DNA of 64,000 nucleotides from Thermodesulfobacterium sp. TA1 (lineage in GTDB: Bacteria > Desulfobacterota > Thermodesulfobacteria > Thermodesulfobacteriales > Thermodesulfobacteriaceae), in the NCBI RefSeq assembly GCF_008630935.1, contig NZ_CP043908.1:62001-126000 (forward strand). Direction: 5' to 3'. The first letter of the stretch is position 1. Each line of letters begins with the position of its first letter. Both the position numbers and the translations under genes were made by a program. Under the pieces are notes generated by a model. It was not told where the DNA came from. It ran no database searches and worked only from the letters and a program-made list of their open reading frames with translations. Below are positions 9,761 to 18,358 of this stretch, piece by piece.

Positions 9761-9840
9761 CTAACTTATAAGCTTTTGTTTTATTATACAAAACAAAATG
9801 TGTTAAACAAACCTTAACATAAAAATTGCAGGAGGAAAAG

Positions 9841-11259
9841 ATGGAGATTTTAAAGGATTTTTTACTTGGGTTTAACTATTTTGTCGGTTTTTATTATTTT
9901 TCTTTAAACAGTATTTATACCCTGCTTTTAGTCCTATCTTTTTTGTCTATTCTTGATTATTTGAAATATCTTAGGTTTTATGATTTCCAAGAGTTAAAGG
10001 TTTTTCCACAACTTCCTCCTGTAAGCTTAATCATTCCTTTTTATAACGAAAAAGAGGTGATTTTAAGGACGATAGATTCAGCTTTAACCCTTGATTATCC
10101 TTATTTAGAGATCATCTTGGTTAATGATGGTTCTACAGATGAAACCTTGGAGGTTTTGATAGAAAAATTAAACTTAAAGAAAATACCTTTTTTTATCTAC
10201 AGGGAAAGGATAAAAACTTCTAAGGTAAGAGGAATTTACCGTTCTTTATCTTATCCTAACCTTGTGGTCATAGATAAAGAAAGGGGAGGTAAATCTGACG
10301 CTTTAAACTGTGGGTTAAATTTTGCTCAATACCCCTATGTTTGCACCGTTGATGCAGACAGTGTGCTTGAAAAAGAGTCCCTTTTAAGGTTAGCGAGGAA
10401 AATCGTAGAAAGCGATGTCCCTGTGGTAGCTTTAGGCGGTGTAGTTAGGGTTTTAAATGGGGTAAAGTTAAAGGAAGGAAATATTTTAGCCATAGAACTT
10501 CCTAAAAAGGCTTTACCTCTTTTCCAGATAGTTGAATATATCAGAGGTTTTCTTTTTGGAAGGCTTGGTTGGGAAAGGCTTAAAGGGACTTTTATCCTTT
10601 CAGGTGCCTTTAGTCTTTTTAATAAGGAAGCCTTGTTTAAAGTAGGTGGTTTTAACAGTATTACCGTTACAGAAGATTTTGAAATAATAGTAAGGCTACA
10701 CAAACATTTTAGAGAGAAAAAAGAATCCTATTACATAGGTTTTATCCCTGACCCTGTCTGTTGGACTGAGGTTCCAGAAACTTTATCTGAGTTATCTAAA
10801 CAAAGAAGAAGATGGCACCTTGGGTTATTACAAACCTTTTGGTTGTATAAGCATATGTTTTTAAATCCAAGATATGGCAGGATAGGATGCCTGGTTATGC
10901 CCTTATATTTTTTTGAAGCGGTGGGTTCGGTGGTTGAGACCATAGGTTATCCTACGGTTTTTTTGAGCTACCTGTTTGGGATTTTAAGCTTTGAGTTCTT
11001 AGTTTTATTTTTAGTTTTAGCGATAGGCTATGGGGTTTTTCTTTCTGTAGGAGGTATTTTTTTAGAAGAAATGAGTTTTAGAAGATATCCTCGATGGACT
11101 CATGTGTTTAGGCTTCTTTTGTATGGGGTAGCAGAAAATTTTGGATATAGACAGATAACCAGTTTTTTTAGGTTCCAAGCAACGATACAGTTTTTATTAG
11201 GTTATAGAAAGTGGGAGGTCGTTAAAAAGTCTGGAAGAGCGACTCAATATGAAAGCTAA
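9841..11259 (+). CDS. Processive family 2 glycosyltransferase (PgaC/cellulose-synthase-like)
   Basis: An about 472-residue membrane glycosyltransferase. One hydrophobic region near residues 15-45 precedes a GT-A domain: SLIIPFYNEKEV, VNDGSTDE, TVDADS (DxD) and TVTEDFEI, then the processive-enzyme motif QRRRWHLG (Q/RxxRW). Three to four membrane segments follow (residues about 340-440). Such enzymes polymerise and export beta-linked polysaccharides such as poly-N-acetylglucosamine or cellulose. I chose the ATG at 9841, because AGGAGG at 9830-9835 is correctly placed for it; a TTG five codons earlier overlaps that site. It heads a tight operon with a TPR-glycosidase, a deacetylase and an outer-membrane TPR-barrel protein. 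Confidence 0.9.
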   Translation: MEILKDFLLGFNYFVGFYYFSLNSIYTLLLVLSFLSILDYLKYLRFYDFQELKVFPQLPPVSLIIPFYNEKEVILRTIDSALTLDYPYLEIILVNDGSTDETLEVLIEKLNLKKIPFFIYRERIKTSKVRGIYRSLSYPNLVVIDKERGGKSDALNCGLNFAQYPYVCTVDADSVLEKESLLRLARKIVESDVPVVALGGVVRVLNGVKLKEGNILAIELPKKALPLFQIVEYIRGFLFGRLGWERLKGTFILSGAFSLFNKEALFKVGGFNSITVTEDFEIIVRLHKHFREKKESYYIGFIPDPVCWTEVPETLSELSKQRRRWHLGLLQTFWLYKHMFLNPRYGRIGCLVMPLYFFEAVGSVVETIGYPTVFLSYLFGILSFEFLVLFLVLAIGYGVFLSVGGIFLEEMSFRRYPRWTHVFRLLLYGVAENFGYRQITSFFRFQATIQFLLGYRKWEVVKKSGRATQYES

Positions 11260-13633
11260 TGAATATTTATCTCTTGGACAAGAGGCTTTAAACAGAAAGG
11301 ACTATCAAGAAGCAGTTAACCTTTTCAAAGAAGCTATAAACCAAGGGGAGAAAAAAGAGGTATGGGCTGGACTTGCCGAGGCATACTATCTTTTAAACGA
11401 TTTGCCATCGGCTATTTGGGCTTACCATAAACTTCTTGAGATAGACCCAGAAAACGAAAAGGCCAAGCTTAAAATAGAAGAGATTGCCGAGCAACTAAAG
11501 ACATTGCAGCCTAAAAAGTCAACCCAGCGGATAAAATTTAAAGCTGAAGAAGATTTCCTCTGGATTAAAAGGCAAGAGCGTTGGGAAAAATTTTTTATTA
11601 AAGGGGTTAACCTTGGTCTAAGTCTTCCTGGTTATTTTCCCGGAGAATATCCTATTAAAATGGAAACCTATTTAAAATGGTTTAGCCTTATTTATGAGAT
11701 GGGGGTAAACACCATAAGGGTTTATGCCCTTCAATCTCCTGGATTTTACCAAGCTTTGTTTGAATTCAACCAGGATGAGCCTAAACTCTTTTTGTTGCAA
11801 GGAATATGGTATGAACCTGAAAAGGCAGAAGACCTTGAGGATGAAAGGTTTTTAAAAAGACTAAAGGAGCATCTAAAAGATGTAGTTGATGCTATTCATG
11901 GAAATACCACTTTACCAGAAAAACCAGGGTTGCCTTCAGGAAGATATCTATGGGATGTCTCCCCCTATTTATTAGGATATCTTTTTGGAAGGGAGCCTGA
12001 AGCCTGCTTAGTCAAAGCTTATAACGAACTTTATGAAAGAAAAACCCAAGATTTTTATGGAAAATATCTTTATGTAGAAAAGGGAAATCCTTTTGAGGTT
12101 TGGAACGCAAAAATTTTAGACCACCTTTTAACCTATTCTTATGAAACCTACCAGAGTATACCTCTTGTTTCAGTAGTAAACTGGATTACCCTTGACCCTT
12201 TAGAGCATCCTACTGAATCTCACATAGAAGAAGAAGAGGCCTTTTTTACAGGAAGAAGACCTAACCTTAAAAGATGTAATGAAAACGAGGACATGGAGGT
12301 TTTTGATACTTTTAAGATAAAAAGTAGTTTTAACTGTTTTTTTTCTTCTTATCATATTTATCCTTACTACCCGGATTTTATGAACTATGAATTTTTAGAG
12401 GAAAAACGACCTTATTTAGCCTATCTTAAACGTTTAAAAGCGCGTCACCAAGGACAGGCTTTGGTGGTTGCAGAGTTTGGAATACCAACCAGTAGGGCTT
12501 CAGCCCATTGGCACCCACATGGCTGGACCCATGGAGGTAAAAACGAAGTTGAGCAAGGCAAAATTTTAGTAGAAATGATAAAAGACATAAAAGAGGCAGG
12601 GTATGCAGGTTATGCGATTTTTAGCTGGACTGATGAATGGTTTAAAGTAAACTGGCTTTTTATGAACTATTACTTACCGAGAGACCGAAAACGTCTTTGG
12701 TTTAACCTACAAGACCCTGAAGAAAACTATGGATTGGTTGAGGTTTATCCAGGTTATCCTAAGAAAAAAATCACTTTAGAAGGGAATCTTAAAGAATGGG
12801 AAGACGCTTTTACCGTTTATAAAACAAACAAATCCCTAACCCAAGAGGGAGAGATAAAATCAATAAGATTAACCCATGACGAAGGGTTTTTATACCTTTT
12901 GATAGAAACTTATAAAAAGATAGATTTTAAAAAGGTAAATTTTTTGGTGGGAATAGATACTGGATATCAAGAATATGGAGAATTTGTCTTTCCTTTGGAT
13001 ATAGACCTTATTTCTCCTGTGGGACTTAAGTTTTTAATTCATCTTGCAGGAAAAAATAGTTCAAGAATCCTTGTTGCCTCTGCTTATAATAAAATGCTTT
13101 CTCACGGTAAGTTTTTTTCTCCAAAGAAAGAGGTATTTCCTCAGAAAAGTTTAGAAGGAAAATGGAGTTTAGTCTTGTGTAAAACTAACATGAGACGTAT
13201 AACCAAGGATTTTAAGAGATTTTTTGGTCCCAAATTTTTTAATTTAAGTATGTTAAGGTTTGGTAGCCTTAAACCTGAAAGCAAAGATTTTAACTCTTTA
13301 GCAGATTTTTATGTTAAAGATAATCTAATAGAGGTAAGACTTCCTTGGGAGCTTTTAAATTTTTCTGACCCAAGCTCAAGAAAGATGTTTTGGAAAGAAG
13401 GAAATAATCTATATAAACAATCTGACGGGATAAGGGTGGTAGCGATAAGTTATAAGCCTGACCTGGAAAACCCTCCCAGGGCTTTAAAACTGTTAGACTT
13501 TGTGCCTCAACCTTTTACTAAAGAGCAGGTTAAAACCTATTTATGGGATGGATGGGAGATGCCTTCGTTTCACACCCGCCTAAAAAAGAGTTATTTTATC
13601 TTAAAAAGGTATTTGAAAAATGAAGAGACTTAA
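11249..13633 (+). CDS. TPR-glycoside hydrolase-like fusion with C-terminal CBM9-like domain
   Basis: This 794-residue protein has three sections. Residues 1-95 are TPRs (ALNRKDYQEAVNLFKEAI; AYHKLLEIDPENEKAK). Residues about 105-510 look like a TIM-barrel glycosidase of the GH2/GH5 type: FFIKGVNLGLSLPGYFPGEY, MGVNTIRVYALQSP, and a late ALVVAEFGIPTS that could hold the catalytic Glu, then YAGYAIFSWTDEWFK. Residues about 515-794 are beta-rich, beginning KKITLEGNLKEWEDAF, which resembles CBM9-like sugar-binding modules. No signal peptide is visible, so it may be cytoplasmic unless exported another way. It overlaps the glycosyltransferase gene by 11 bp. A role in trimming or length control of the polymer is an inference from context. 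Confidence 0.65.
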   Translation: MKANEYLSLGQEALNRKDYQEAVNLFKEAINQGEKKEVWAGLAEAYYLLNDLPSAIWAYHKLLEIDPENEKAKLKIEEIAEQLKTLQPKKSTQRIKFKAEEDFLWIKRQERWEKFFIKGVNLGLSLPGYFPGEYPIKMETYLKWFSLIYEMGVNTIRVYALQSPGFYQALFEFNQDEPKLFLLQGIWYEPEKAEDLEDERFLKRLKEHLKDVVDAIHGNTTLPEKPGLPSGRYLWDVSPYLLGYLFGREPEACLVKAYNELYERKTQDFYGKYLYVEKGNPFEVWNAKILDHLLTYSYETYQSIPLVSVVNWITLDPLEHPTESHIEEEEAFFTGRRPNLKRCNENEDMEVFDTFKIKSSFNCFFSSYHIYPYYPDFMNYEFLEEKRPYLAYLKRLKARHQGQALVVAEFGIPTSRASAHWHPHGWTHGGKNEVEQGKILVEMIKDIKEAGYAGYAIFSWTDEWFKVNWLFMNYYLPRDRKRLWFNLQDPEENYGLVEVYPGYPKKKITLEGNLKEWEDAFTVYKTNKSLTQEGEIKSIRLTHDEGFLYLLIETYKKIDFKKVNFLVGIDTGYQEYGEFVFPLDIDLISPVGLKFLIHLAGKNSSRILVASAYNKMLSHGKFFSPKKEVFPQKSLEGKWSLVLCKTNMRRITKDFKRFFGPKFFNLSMLRFGSLKPESKDFNSLADFYVKDNLIEVRLPWELLNFSDPSSRKMFWKEGNNLYKQSDGIRVVAISYKPDLENPPRALKLLDFVPQPFTKEQVKTYLWDGWEMPSFHTRLKKSYFILKRYLKNEET

Positions 13634-14417
13634 AAGAAGAGATTTTTTAAAGATATTAGCCTTGTCAAGTCTCGGTAGTTTTTTTGATACTTCTGCGGTT
13701 TTTTCTGAAAACCTCAAAAAAACCTATCAAGAAGAAAGTTTTCCTGTTTTACTCTATCACGAGATAGCCTATGAACCTCTTACCGATTATACCGTTACTC
13801 CAGAGGATTTTTTCTCTCAGATGGAACTGCTTTATTCTTTGGGATTTAAAACTATATTACCTGATGAGATACATACAGCTTTGACAAAAAAACAAAGAAA
13901 GGTAATAATTACTTTTGATGATGGCAGTTATACCTTTTTAGAATACGCCTATCCTGTGCTTAAGTCCTATGATTTTAAGGTAGTGATGAACGTGATAGGA
14001 AGTAAAGTAGGTAAAGGATGGTTTATAAGCTGGGACGAATATAGAGAAATAATGAAGGATGGACTACTTGAAATAGGTTGTCATAGCTATGATTTTCACT
14101 TTCTAAATTGGAGCAAAAAGTTAACTTTGAAAGATTTTGAGAGAGACCTTACAAGATTTAAAGAAGAAGCCTACAAATATTTAAAAAAAGAAGTTACCAT
14201 TTTTTCTTCTCCTTTAGGAGAAACTTTAACAGAGGGGCATGTTAAGGTTTTAGAAAAACTTGGGTTTAAATATATATTTATTTCAGAAGGTAAAACCTTA
14301 AAGAGCACCTACTATAACCCCAATTTAAATCAAAGACTTATCCCAAGGTTTAACTTAAATCACTATTTTAACCTGCAGGATTTTAAGAACTTGGTAATGA
14401 AAGGAGAGGCCCTATGA
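13620..14417 (+). CDS. Exported polysaccharide deacetylase (NodB/CE4 family), Tat-type signal
   Basis: A 265-residue CE4 esterase. The N-terminus KRRDFLKILALSSLGSF contains a twin-arginine RRDFLK motif before a hydrophobic stretch, suggesting Tat export. VLLYHEIAYEPL precedes motif 1, ITFDDGS (near residue 97), and motif 2, CHSYDFH (near 156), which supplies the metal-binding His pair. The family removes N- or O-acetyl groups from sugar polymers; PgaB is the best-known counterpart in poly-GlcNAc export. It overlaps both neighbours in the operon (14 bp upstream, 4 bp downstream). It lacks PgaB's C-terminal hydrolase domain, a role that the TPR-glycosidase next door could take. Confidence 0.85.
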   Translation: MKRLKRRDFLKILALSSLGSFFDTSAVFSENLKKTYQEESFPVLLYHEIAYEPLTDYTVTPEDFFSQMELLYSLGFKTILPDEIHTALTKKQRKVIITFDDGSYTFLEYAYPVLKSYDFKVVMNVIGSKVGKGWFISWDEYREIMKDGLLEIGCHSYDFHFLNWSKKLTLKDFERDLTRFKEEAYKYLKKEVTIFSSPLGETLTEGHVKVLEKLGFKYIFISEGKTLKSTYYNPNLNQRLIPRFNLNHYFNLQDFKNLVMKGEAL

Positions 14418-15940
14418 GAAGGTTCCTATGGTTAGTTTTAGCCTGTTTGGTTGGTTTTTATTTAATGAAAGGTTGGGTTTGGGCAGAAACGATTCCGTCA
14501 GTTTCACAAGATGAAACCAAAGCCCTATCTTTGCAACATAAAACAGCAGGAGATGAGTGGTTTAAAAAGGGTGATATGAAAAACGCCGCCAAGGAATATA
14601 TAGAGGCTTTGAAGCTTTATAAAAATTATGAAATAGAAGACATTGTTACCATGGCTACCAGGATTTCCTGGGGCGGCAAACTAAAGGAGGCAGAAGAGAT
14701 CCTAAGGGAGGTTTTAAAAAAGGAACCTCAAAACCGTAGGGCTAAACTACAGCTGGCAAGGGTTGTTTCTTGGCAAGGAAGGCAGATAGAGGCCTTAAGC
14801 CTTGTTGATAGTCTTCTTAAAAACGACCCAAACGACGAAGAAGCCTTGTTGGTTAAGGCAAATGCCTTGAGGTTTTTAGGAAGGGCGGATAAATCCTTAG
14901 AGATATACGACCAGATCCTTGCCAAAAGGGAAGATTTTGACGCTAGATTAGGAAAGGCTTATTCCTATGCTAACCTAAGGATATCTTCTAAAGTAGAAGA
15001 AAACGCTAAACTTTTAAAACCGCAGTATCCTTATCAGAAAAAAGACATAGATGACCTTGAAACTTATAGAAGGTCTCTTTTTAATCCTGCTGTTTTTACA
15101 GGTTTTTCTTATTTTCAGGATACAGATGAAAACGAGGTTTATACTTATCGTTTGGGTTTTGAAACCTATCTAAAGGACCTTAGGATAGTAGGTAATTATT
15201 TTTATCGTGAAGGGTCAGACAATCTAAGAACAGCCTACTCAGATGAACTAACCTTCGAGATAGGTAAAAGGTTTACCCAATCTTTGTGGGGTTATGTAAA
15301 CTTTGGTATTTCTCAGGCTAAAGGAGACCAGGATTTTGTAGTCGGTGGTGCAGGATTAAACTTATTGGTCTGGAGGGGGACTACTGGAATTTCTTTTAAC
15401 AAGAGCGTTCTTATCGATACAGCAGAACTTATGGAAAACGGTATTAAGATTTCTACAGTAAACTATTTTATCGACCAGGTGATAACCGACCGTATCTCTT
15501 TATATGCTAATTATAATCATCGTTGGTATTCAGACGATAACCAGGCAGATTTTGTTCAAGCCTCAATCAGATATAAGCTTAAGTTTGGTAATCCTTTGGT
15601 AATCCTTGGATATAGAGCAGTTTATTTAGATTTTAAAAAACAAATGAGAAACGGATATTTTGATCCTGATGATTTTTGGTCAAACCAGGTGTTTTTGACA
15701 GTATATTATGAGACACCAAAAATGTATGTTTATTTAGAGCCTTTTATCGGACATCAGACTTTTAGACGTAATGGGCTTTGGTCCTATGATAAGGCTTATG
15801 GAGGCACAGGCACATTGGGTGTTAAGCTAAAAGAGAATTTGAGTGTGGAGATGTCCTTAGAGGGTGGAAATTATGCTGCAGGCACAGCTTCAGGCTGGAA
15901 ATACTATCAGACAGGTTTTTTGATAAAATATGTTTTTTAA
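14414..15940 (+). CDS. TPR plus outer-membrane beta-barrel protein (YaiO/PgaA-like exporter)
   Basis: The 508-residue product has a Sec signal peptide (hydrophobic residues about 5-24, cleavage near VWAET). Residues about 30-215 hold tetratricopeptide repeats (AGDEWFKKGDMKNAAKEYIEALKLYKN; EAEEILREVLKKEPQNRRAKLQLARV). From about 225 to the C-terminus alternating aromatic/polar strands end in WKYYQTGFLIKYVF, a beta-barrel-type end with terminal Phe. This TPR-plus-barrel order matches YaiO-type proteins and resembles PgaA, the poly-GlcNAc porin. Within the operon it is the obvious outer-membrane exit for the polymer. It overlaps the deacetylase gene by 4 bp (ATGA). Confidence 0.82.
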   Translation: MRRFLWLVLACLVGFYLMKGWVWAETIPSVSQDETKALSLQHKTAGDEWFKKGDMKNAAKEYIEALKLYKNYEIEDIVTMATRISWGGKLKEAEEILREVLKKEPQNRRAKLQLARVVSWQGRQIEALSLVDSLLKNDPNDEEALLVKANALRFLGRADKSLEIYDQILAKREDFDARLGKAYSYANLRISSKVEENAKLLKPQYPYQKKDIDDLETYRRSLFNPAVFTGFSYFQDTDENEVYTYRLGFETYLKDLRIVGNYFYREGSDNLRTAYSDELTFEIGKRFTQSLWGYVNFGISQAKGDQDFVVGGAGLNLLVWRGTTGISFNKSVLIDTAELMENGIKISTVNYFIDQVITDRISLYANYNHRWYSDDNQADFVQASIRYKLKFGNPLVILGYRAVYLDFKKQMRNGYFDPDDFWSNQVFLTVYYETPKMYVYLEPFIGHQTFRRNGLWSYDKAYGGTGTLGVKLKENLSVEMSLEGGNYAAGTASGWKYYQTGFLIKYVF

Positions 15941-15953
15941 ATGAGGACCTTTG

Positions 15954-16871
15954 ATGTATATAGCCAGAAAGCCGGTTAATGGTGGTTATGAGTATAGCCT
16001 TAAAAAATCTTATTATGACCCGCCTTATTGGAAAAGTAAACTGATCTTAAACTTAGGGACCGATCCAGCAAAGTACATTACTTATTATAGTGAAGTTGCG
16101 TTTTCTATAGATTTAGAGGAAGAGTTAGCTAACTTAGGATATTCTACAGACCAGCAAGAATTAGAAAACCTGTTTTTTAGGTTTTTAAACCCTGAAACCC
16201 AGAGAATTATAAGTCAGTTTACCAAACCCAAAAGTATAAAAAGGTCGGAAAAACCGGTTAGTTTAGACCTTTTTCATCCTTTTGATGTGAAAAGGTATAT
16301 AGTTTTAAAACTTGGGGTCCTTGAGCCTGAAAAGTTTCTTTCTTATCCTTTTCCGTTTTTAAAAAATATCATTAAAAAATCAAGGGATGAATTAGAAAAT
16401 TTTTTCTGGGATATGGAAGATGAGTTAAACCATAGAGAAAAAATGAAATATGTAAGGGCGATTTTTGGGGTATTAAAGCTACCATATCAGATGAGAGAGG
16501 AAGAGGTAGACGACTTGTTTTTGAAAAACCTTTGTCAGGTTTTAGAGGACGAGGATTTTAGGATGGGTTTAACCAAAGAAGAAGTTTTATGCACCTATTT
16601 TTGCAGGTATATTTGGTTATACTTTGATAACAAACCGAGGTTTTATCAAAGAGAGAATCTTTATAAAACCTTTTATGAAAGGATTTATGTTGAGGCTGCC
16701 TATTATCTTGGAGTTTCGATAGACGAGATAAAAAGGGCCAACAAAAAAGAGATATTAATTCTTTTTAGGAAGATGGCTAAAGTGTTACACCCTGACCAAG
16801 GGGGGTCTAAAGAAGGTTTTATAAAACTTAAAAAGGTGGTAGAAGAACTTCTCAAACTTAAGAAAGACTAA
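15954..16871 (+). CDS. J-domain (DnaJ-like) protein of unknown role
   Basis: The first about 240 of 305 residues match nothing I recognise; they are soluble and rich in Phe, Lys and Glu. The C-terminal about 60 residues form a J-domain: YYLGVSIDEIKRANKKEI, then FRKMAKVLHPDQGGSKEGF with the HPD tripeptide that stimulates DnaK ATPase. This suggests a co-chaperone that delivers a particular client, perhaps a component of the exopolysaccharide machinery encoded just upstream. The ATG at 15954 is preferred over a TTG at 15951 because GAGG at 15944-15947 has the right spacing. The 3' end overlaps the convergent CARF nuclease gene by 4 bp. Confidence 0.7.
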   Translation: MYIARKPVNGGYEYSLKKSYYDPPYWKSKLILNLGTDPAKYITYYSEVAFSIDLEEELANLGYSTDQQELENLFFRFLNPETQRIISQFTKPKSIKRSEKPVSLDLFHPFDVKRYIVLKLGVLEPEKFLSYPFPFLKNIIKKSRDELENFFWDMEDELNHREKMKYVRAIFGVLKLPYQMREEEVDDLFLKNLCQVLEDEDFRMGLTKEEVLCTYFCRYIWLYFDNKPRFYQRENLYKTFYERIYVEAAYYLGVSIDEIKRANKKEILILFRKMAKVLHPDQGGSKEGFIKLKKVVEELLKLKKD

Positions 16872-18169
16872 AAGATTTCGTCTATAAGTTTTATTCCTAT
16901 TTCTTCCCAGTCATCTTTGCCGTAGATAACGATCTTTGATTCTAAGCTTCCGTCTATAAAACTTAGGTCTTTTTGGATCTCTTTAACCTTTTCTTTAGAA
17001 AGTCCTGTAATCAGAAAAGCTCTACCTTCTTCTCCTCCTATCTGTTTAACCCGATGGATGATTTCAAAACCTTTAAGTTTACACACATTGGACCTATCTT
17101 CTGTAGTGATAGAAATTCCTATCAATTGGTAGCCGTTTACGATAAAAAGGTCAAGTTCAAAAGGTTTAGAGTCTTTTTGAGCCTTAAGAGAAAGTCCAAA
17201 CTGAAGTTTTTCTTTAAGTCCAAGGTCTTCAAGTTTGTCTTTTAGCTCTCTATATACATACCATTCAAGCCAGAGTCCGTCCAAAAATTCTATAGAATCT
17301 TTGACCCTTCGTTTAAGCGCATCTTTACCTAAGTTTTCAGGAGGGATCCAAAGGGTTTTCCCTACGGTAAGTTTTTTCTCCTCAGGTAGACTCTCAAGCA
17401 CCTTCCAGATAAAATCAGGGGTAGATAGTTCTAACTTTTCTATATATTCTTTTATCTCTGGTTTTTTTAGATGGTCTTTAAATCTTTTAGCTGTTTTAAA
17501 AAGATCTTTGTCAGCTTTAAAGATTTTTCTAAATGGATTTTCAAGCCAAGATAAAAACTCGTCTATTCGTTTTTCTTCAATTACTAAATTTTTGATAGCC
17601 TCTAAGGTTTCTTTAAACTCAAATTCTTCCCAACTCTCAACTTTTAGTTTTTCATAAAAAGAAAGCCTGAGCAAAGTTTTAATCTCAAGAAAAAAGTAAT
17701 TCCGTAAGTCCCCTATTACCGGGAATATGTCGCCGTTGTCATATACCAGTTTAAAACGCCTGGTATCTAAATAGGAAGCAGAAAAGCGGTCTTTATAAAG
17801 GTTTTTAAGGTAGTTGTAAATCGCAACTACCATAGGTTTAGTTCCTGGTTTGTAATTTAGATGAACCTCGTCAAATTTTTCCCAAATACCGATAGTATCA
17901 AGGTCTTCTATAATCTGTTGAACATTGCCAATGTCTTTTAGAGGGACAAACAACACTTGATTAGGGCTTAAATGAAGTAGCTGTTTTACTCTTTCAGCAT
18001 AAGCTTGGGTGCCCTTTTGTTCCTGGTTATCTTCAGAAAAAATGAACACAAAATTTTTATACCGATGGAAGGTTTTAAAATAAAGAGGGATTATATAGTT
18101 AGCTAAAGGATTGGTACCTATCAAAAGAACTAAAGCCTTTTTATCGTGAACTAAAGTTTTTCCTACCAA
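16868..18169 (-). CDS. Card1/Can2-like CARF-domain nuclease (CRISPR type III ancillary effector)
   Basis: A 433-residue protein resembling the DUF1887 group that includes Card1/Can2. The N-terminal Rossmann-like part starts VLLIGTNPLANYIIPL and includes FIFSEDNQEQKGTQ and LNYKPGTKPMVVAIYNYL, the GTK-M signature of CARF domains that bind cyclic oligoadenylate. The C-terminal part has ELDLFIVNGYQLIGISITTED followed by CKLKGFEIIHRVKQIGG and EGRAFLIT, the PD-(D/E)xK nuclease layout of the family. Known members cut single-stranded DNA or RNA once a type III complex makes cA4. The usual TGGTK is KPGTK here, and the expected Lys of the nuclease motif is replaced around SITTED. Start is TTG at 18169; no better codon lies in frame. 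No cas gene is adjacent. Confidence 0.78.
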   Translation of the reverse strand: MVGKTLVHDKKALVLLIGTNPLANYIIPLYFKTFHRYKNFVFIFSEDNQEQKGTQAYAERVKQLLHLSPNQVLFVPLKDIGNVQQIIEDLDTIGIWEKFDEVHLNYKPGTKPMVVAIYNYLKNLYKDRFSASYLDTRRFKLVYDNGDIFPVIGDLRNYFFLEIKTLLRLSFYEKLKVESWEEFEFKETLEAIKNLVIEEKRIDEFLSWLENPFRKIFKADKDLFKTAKRFKDHLKKPEIKEYIEKLELSTPDFIWKVLESLPEEKKLTVGKTLWIPPENLGKDALKRRVKDSIEFLDGLWLEWYVYRELKDKLEDLGLKEKLQFGLSLKAQKDSKPFELDLFIVNGYQLIGISITTEDRSNVCKLKGFEIIHRVKQIGGEEGRAFLITGLSKEKVKEIQKDLSFIDGSLESKIVIYGKDDWEEIGIKLIDEIF

Positions 18170-18270
18170 AGAAGCACTCTTTCTAAGAGGTTGGGATACA
18201 TTTTTAAATAAATAATCTCATAATATTATAACTTGGTTAAAAAAAAGTTCAATCAGCAGGCTTTAGGGTA

Positions 18271-18299
18271 TACTCAAAAATTTTCTTTTGGTTTGAGTA
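18271..18299. promoter_or_regulatory. Inverted repeat in the CARF nuclease/ispF divergent region
   Basis: TACTCAAA at 18271-18278 and TTTGAGTA at 18292-18299 are perfect 8-bp inverted arms with a 13-bp spacer, centred about 116 bp from the CARF nuclease start and 74 bp from ispF. Spacing suits a dimeric regulator, but I know no matching family. Confidence 0.3.
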
Positions 18300-18358
18300 A
18301 ATAGATGGTATATTTATTAAAATTAAATGGTAATTAGACCTAAAGGGGAGGATAAATT

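Noticed and set aside
8411-9817. 468-residue open frame on the plus strand over the IS110 transposase
   Set aside because: It lies wholly antisense to an intact transposase with clear catalytic motifs, has a Phe/Arg-rich composition without recognisable domains, and runs through the structured RNA segment.
17235-17657. Serine-rich plus-strand frame inside the CARF nuclease gene
   Set aside because: It is antisense to a protein with conserved domains; Ser/Phe-rich frames are typical shadows in this AT-rich coding sequence.
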